From the NCBI GenBank assembly GCA_030549495.1, contig JAUIRK010000474.1, positions 62,001 to 126,000 of the forward strand: a stretch of DNA of 64,000 nt, in the 5' to 3' direction. Both the position numbers and the translations under genes were made by a program. This stretch comes from Nectonema munidae. Taxonomy: Eukaryota; Nematomorpha; Nectonematoida; Nectonematidae. The notes under the pieces are model-generated. The model was not told the DNA's origin. It searched no databases and saw only the letters and a list, made by a program, of their open reading frames with translations. This document shows, piece by piece, positions 59,812 to 64,000 of the stretch (position 1 is the first letter of the stretch; the number at the start of each line of letters is the position of its first letter).

Positions 59812-59960
59812 AAAGGTAAGGTGCAGCGGGTTTATTTTCATTGACAAGGTACTGATGTACCGCTTATGTCAAACTGAACAAATTCTTATCGATGAGGAAT
59901 CAAATCCAGAGGCTTCCGTGCTGAGTCCATCATCTCAACCAACCTGCCATGCCACCCATA
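59812..59960 (-). mobile_element. Old SINE copy
   Basis: The order of blocks (GGTAAGGTGCAGCGGG, TTTTCATTGACAAGGTAC, CCGCTTATGTCAAACTG, ATCAAATCCAGAGGC, TCTCAACCAACCTGCCATGC) parallels the minus-strand SINE at 56.8 kb but with many differences, so it is an old copy. It lies inside the 58.87-60.96 kb element. Confidence 0.55.
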
Positions 59961-60248
59961 GAATTTGCTGTAGGGGATACGTCAATTTAGTTTTCAAAAA
60001 ATTTAAGTTATGCTCTAAAAAATTTTTAGTTTTTGTTGAAGCTCTATAACTTTTTCTGATAGACTTTTTTTCCTTAAAAGTTATTATAAAAGGCAAATCA
60101 TTGCAAAATGTTAACAGTTATTTTACTTTTTGTAGATTTTTGTAGCTTCTATCAATTTAGCTTTTAAACTATTTTTGAATGATGCTGAGTAAAATGAAAT
60201 AATGCGATCTAATATTTTTGGATTTTTTTAAACTAGTGTATATTCGAT

Positions 60249-60704
60249 GGTTGTAGGTAAAAATGCCCCAATTAAAAAGTAGAAAAAAATCCCCCCTAAT
60301 TTTTGATTTTCAGGATTTTTTTATATAAATATTTTTATTTGGTACCTTTTGAAAGGCTAAATTTCTAAAATTTCTTAATCTATAGGGTTTTTTTTTGTAA
60401 AGTTCTTGAAAACAATAGCAAAGGTGCAGATTTGTAGGAATGTGTTCTTAAAATCAGTTAAAATACAAATTATATTTAGAAAGTGTTCTGATAAACACAA
60501 AGTCCAAAAATATTTGCTGTTTTATAAATTTTTTTTTGTATTTAAAAAATTGTCGTATGCTGAGTTTTTTAGTTTAAATTTTAAATGTTTTAGATTAATA
60601 ATTTTTTGAATTTTTTTTTGTGTTTTACCTAATTTTAAATTGGGGCATTTTTACTGAGGGCGTTTTTTCCTACTTTTTAATTGGGGGAATTTTTTCTGCG
60701 CACC
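60249..60704. mobile_element. MITE with perfect 9-bp target duplication
   Basis: This 456-bp element is flanked by ATATTCGAT on both sides (60240-60248 and 60705-60713). The ends (GGTTGTAGGTAAAAATGCCCC and, in reverse, GGTGCGCAGAAAAAATTCCCC) agree in outline. Just inside each, AATTAAAAAGTAG occurs in inverted orientation, with additional ATGCCCCAATT and CCCCC strings. A 9-bp duplication is typical of Mutator-like elements. Interior AT-rich, non-coding. Confidence 0.75.
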
Positions 60705-60959
60705 ATATTCGATATGCAAATTTAATTAAAATATTTTCGCTGGAAGTATAGTATTTAAATTCACCAATTTTGTAAAAAAAAAAAATATGAAGTAGTCTTA
60801 TAAATTTAGGACTTTAGGTATATGCTGAATACACTCTATTTTAAAGGATTACTTGAATATTTGGTCTCGCGTGGTATTTTCAGACCACTAATTTTGAAAA
60901 TTGCAACAAAAAAATTTCGCCCCCCCCCCCCCCAATAATTTTGAGGATGTGCGCCCCTG

Positions 60960-63275
60960 AAATTACTATATAGGTTAGATTCCAAGTTTAAAAGATAGTG
61001 TAAATGGATTTCTTTTCGAATTTTAGTGAAACTCCTTCTATTTTCAAATGAATGGAACGTAAGCTATAATTAAAAAAATTAATTATAATTCTTGTAATGC
61101 TGAAAAATGAAACACTTATTACAAGAAAAATATTGTATCCGACAAGATGAAACTTAACAGATAAGTAAACCTTGAGTTTTAAAATATTAAAAATTATTAT
61201 ATTGTGTAGAAAGGAGGTAAAATGATCCGACAGAAATAAAGCTAAATTTCCATTGAATAAAAAAAAATATGAATATGAACTTTGACATACATATTAACCT
61301 CAAGTTTCTTATTCAGAAAAATATCATCTTAAGTTATACAGTTATGTAAAACACCTAATTTTGATGATGAAAATGCAAAATTTTTATAATTGTGAACCAT
61401 TTTCGTTACCTCGATTAAAATAAATATGTCTATGCGAAAAATATTAGAATTTTAGAAAAATAATAAAATAAACAAAATATAGTTTTTAGTTTGTGGGTTG
61501 TTTGATGGGCCACCCATACATTATCCACATATGCTGGTTTACAGGCAACTGTATATCACCCTGCAAACAAAATTTAGGTAAAACTAAAAAAACTTCATAA
61601 ATTTCCTAATGTTTGAATATTCTCAAATTTCTTAAAAATTACTGGCATTAACAAATCGAGAAGATATACGTTCTAATAACTAATTTAAACTTTAAAACCA
61701 ATGGCGTTCATTGGAGATTATCAAAGCATCTTTAGCCATAATGCTAAATGCTCGCCTTATGAAGATGGTTATTCATTATTTTTTTTAAGAGTCGGGAGCC
61801 TTGGGGATCGAACGCCTCACCTTCACCTGTTAAGCTGAGAAATACACCCTTCAAATAGTGAGGCTCAAGCTATTGGGGCAATAACCAAAAAATGTTAAAG
61901 TTAAAAAAAAATAAAAATTAACTTTTAGTAATTTTATATTAATCACTAACAATAAAACAAAGTGATTTTATGCAAAATAAATTTTACTTTTCACATATTT
62001 CACCATTTTTTTCTATTTACTCAATCATCACAAATAGCATATTGTAAATTTTTCAATTTTATTAATATATATTCTACTTAACGATTTGTTTTATACTAAA
62101 ACTCAGTTTAAAGATAAAAAGAATTACAAAAAAATAAAATAAATCCTTTTAACTTATATTTATATGTATTTTTAAATGTTATTATGTATAATATTTTTCA
62201 TCTAAAAATCAAACAATATTTGTTCACTCATCATTTTTAAGCCTTCGTAGATTTTAAATTGTTGTCTAGATTCACCGAATCAAAGTAATTATATAAACAC
62301 TATAATTTCGAAGCTGCAAATTTATTGGAGTCAATACTGGCGGCCAATCGCTTAAATCTAATTTTTGGAAGAAAATTATATTTTATAGTATTTTTCATTT
62401 TTTTTAATTTTTATTGTTTGGCTAAAGTTATATGGTTAATTTAAGTGATATTAGGTTCAAACATGACACTGGTAGTCATTAAAGTTTTAAACTAGCTTTT
62501 TATTCTTTTTTGTTTCTTCTATATAATTGACATAACTCTCAATAATTACAACGCAGGCTTGATGTAATATGTCAAAGAATTTCAAAAAATTAGGAATTTA
62601 CTTATTGAATTGAAACCAACAAAAATTAAAACCCATAAAAACAACTTTGTAATAAACTCGTTGTTATATAAATTATTTAATGAATTGAAATCTAATTGAG
62701 CAATTTTTAAACTCGCACTAACAGTTTGAAAATGATGGAAAATTCCTTATGTAAACCTAACATTTCTTCAACATTAAAAAATCATCAAAATCTTTAGTTG
62801 AAAATAAAAGGTCACTTGTTTTGTTTAAAATCAATTCAAAGCCTACAAACTTGATATTTTGATTAAAGTTTCTTTATTGGCGAAAACTTATTATTTTATA
62901 ACACTTAATTCAGAAGAAAATGAGAATTATTTAACTAACATATTTATTTTCATGTGTAAAATTTAGAAAGACAAATTTTCATGTTTTATTTATTTAATAT
63001 TTTAACGTGGTTTCTATATGTTTAATAACTTAAAGTATTTACTTTATTTTGAGTTTAAAAATACACAATTTTTAAGGTTTCAACAAGAAAGTAGGTTGAT
63101 TTATTAGACCATAAGAGTTCATTTATAAGCTTTTTATTTATTAAGGTATAAATTAGTTGAAATTTTTGTAATATCAAATGTTTGACAAAGTTCTCACTAA
63201 GTAGGTAGGTAGGTAAGTATATCTCAAAGCACTTTCCAGCGTGTGCAGATATGCTCGCGTAAGCTTGAGAGTTGG
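60960..63275. other. AT-rich stretch, mostly featureless
   Basis: No gene is visible. A tRNA-like block lies at 61788-61875. The last 100 bp (GTAGGTAGGTAGGTAAGTAT, CCAGCGTGTGCAGATATGCT) differ from the left flank of LINE copy A, so they are the insertion site flank of copy B. Confidence 0.5.
61788..61875 (-). repeat. tRNA-like block, SINE head or tRNA relic
   Basis: The minus strand has GGTGTATTTCTCAGCTTAAC followed by AGGTGAAGGTGAGGC and a B box GTTCGATCCCC. An A-box-like CTCAGCTTAACAGG is present. The anticodon arm is too short for a working tRNA, so it is not called as one. Confidence 0.4.
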
Positions 63276-63277
63276 TT

Positions 63278-64000
63278 AAGGAAGATTGAGATGTTGGTAG
63301 AGATAGGGAGGAGTTACGAAGGTTATTTAAAAATTGAAAAAAGACAAATTATTATGTCAAAGGGTTTTCAACGGTGATGAGAGTTGTTTCAATTGTGTCA
63401 ATTAAGGTTGCGAGGGATTTTACTAATGTTGCGTGTAACAGAAGATCAGAGAGTGATGTTGAAGATCTAGGCAAAGAAAGGCAGCGACCTAGAAGATATT
63501 GACGATGATAAGAGAAGATTTGACATTTGAAGATGAGATAATATGGCGTTTCTTTTGCGTCGAATCGGAAAGACAGTATGGATTTTCACTAAATTTAATT
63601 CGGAAGAAATATGCTTTGCATGGGCAGTGGCCTGATAGCTAAAGAATAGTTAAACACGGCGGTGTAAATTTTTTGTTTTTGAAAGTTGTGTCTATTATGC
63701 TGATATGTGATAAAGAGGTCATTAGTGCATTATGAGATGAAGATATGGACATCTGCCATTCTGCTAGAGAGGATAATTGAATGTGCGTTAGAAAGGTTTT
63801 GAGAGGTAGAGAGTTGATGAGAGGGATGTTAGGTGTAAGTTTGAAGTTAAGTAGTCTACGAGGGAGTTTTCTGGTATGTTTAGGTGAGCAGAGCACCAGC
63901 ATAGGTGTATGTGGAAATGTTTTGTAAGATTGATTAGGAAGGAGGCGAGTTGAAAGGGGGGAAAGGGGATGTTGTGTGATAGAGAGATATCCTGGATTAT
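63278..64000 (-). mobile_element. Jockey/I-like LINE copy B, 3' end, runs off the window
   Basis: It matches LINE copy A (36138 onward) position by position with roughly one difference in 10-15 bases and a few small indels. Both copies end at the same 3' position (CCAACATCTCAAT on the minus strand). The minus-strand open frame 63639-63902 (FKLTPNIPLINSLPLKTFLT, SLAEWQMSISSSHNALMTSL) is the RNase H-to-C-terminus part of the polyprotein, broken in both copies. Confidence 0.88.

Larger units (their letters stand above)
58869..60959. mobile_element. hAT-like 2.1 kb non-coding element with C/G runs
   Basis: It begins CAGGGGCGCACATCC and ends with GGATGTGCGCCCCTG (one intervening base differs), an inverted repeat of about 15 bp. 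Each end is followed inward by an AATAATTTT and a long C run. CAGGGG-type ends suggest hAT. I found no convincing 8-bp duplication (GTTTAAAG against AAATTACT). No transposase is visible. It contains two MITEs and a SINE. Confidence 0.7.

Noticed and set aside
58861-60968. An 8-bp target duplication for the 58.87-60.96 kb element
   Set aside because: GTTTAAAG and AAATTACT do not match, so the border pairing rests on the inverted ends alone.
61788-61875. Possible tRNA gene on the minus strand
   Set aside because: A and B box-like strings are present, but the distance between them is too short for an anticodon arm. It is kept only as a tRNA-like repeat.
1-64000. CRISPR arrays, operons, ribosome-binding sites and other prokaryotic features
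   Set aside because: The split genes, SINEs and LINEs show a eukaryotic nuclear sequence. The only short tandem repeats are mini- and microsatellites.
1-64000. LTR retroelements, endogenous viruses or Polinton-like elements
   Set aside because: I saw no long terminal repeats, capsid-, protease- or integrase-like peptides. All recognisable transposon proteins belong to DNA transposons or LINEs.

Overview
This is an AT-rich metazoan nuclear window. The evidence is four host genes of animal type with spliceosomal GT-AG introns, tRNA-derived SINEs, LINEs and many broken DNA transposons. I cannot fix the phylum. The fast-evolving proteins, very short introns (about 50-56 nt) beside kilobase introns full of transposons, and the mix of piggyBac, hAT, Tigger and Merlin remnants suggest an invertebrate with a transposon-rich genome, but that is inference.

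Layout. At 1-11 kb there are transposon remnants (a Tigger copy at 4.55-6.98 kb, piggyBac-type MITEs, a piggyBac fragment at 10.8-11.3 kb), a minisatellite, and two plus-strand open blocks with splice signals whose gene I do not recognise. From 11.75 to 34.91 kb the minus strand carries a long split gene for the nuclear exosome exonuclease Rrp6/EXOSC10. I could place 14 exons, including the N-terminus, all exonuclease motifs and the HRDC domain. The last exon and probably one or two small internal exons were not found. Its introns hold LINE, SINE, hAT, piggyBac and MITE remnants.

A 2.7 kb jockey/I-like LINE (36.1-38.8 kb, minus) separates it from EMC3 (39.06-46.09 kb, plus), which I could assemble completely as four exons encoding 255 residues. 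EMC3 intron 2 holds piggyBac and Merlin remnants. Intron 3 holds a three-layer nest: a piggyBac-type MITE inside an hAT element inside a SINE, with target-site duplications visible.

EMC3 converges on an intronless TAK1-like protein kinase (46.46-47.95 kb, minus). Upstream of it lies an intronless nibrin/NBS1 homologue (50.27-51.87 kb, minus). The rest (52-64 kb) is transposon territory: a Tigger copy split by a LINE with a 12-bp target duplication, an hAT element inside a tandem repeat, a piggyBac copy next to a 2.1 kb element that itself carries two MITEs and a SINE, and a second copy of the jockey/I-like LINE running off the right edge.

The host genes do not form a pathway. They cover RNA decay (EXOSC10), membrane-protein insertion (EMC3), stress/immune signalling (TAK1-like) and DNA double-strand break repair (NBS1). 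I saw no CRISPR array, rRNA, clear functional tRNA gene, LTR element or virus-like element, and nothing I would call a new biological system. The strongest points for follow-up are the layered insertions, the paired piggyBac MITE families, the intronless kinase and nibrin genes, and the orphan exons at 7.4 and 9.1 kb.
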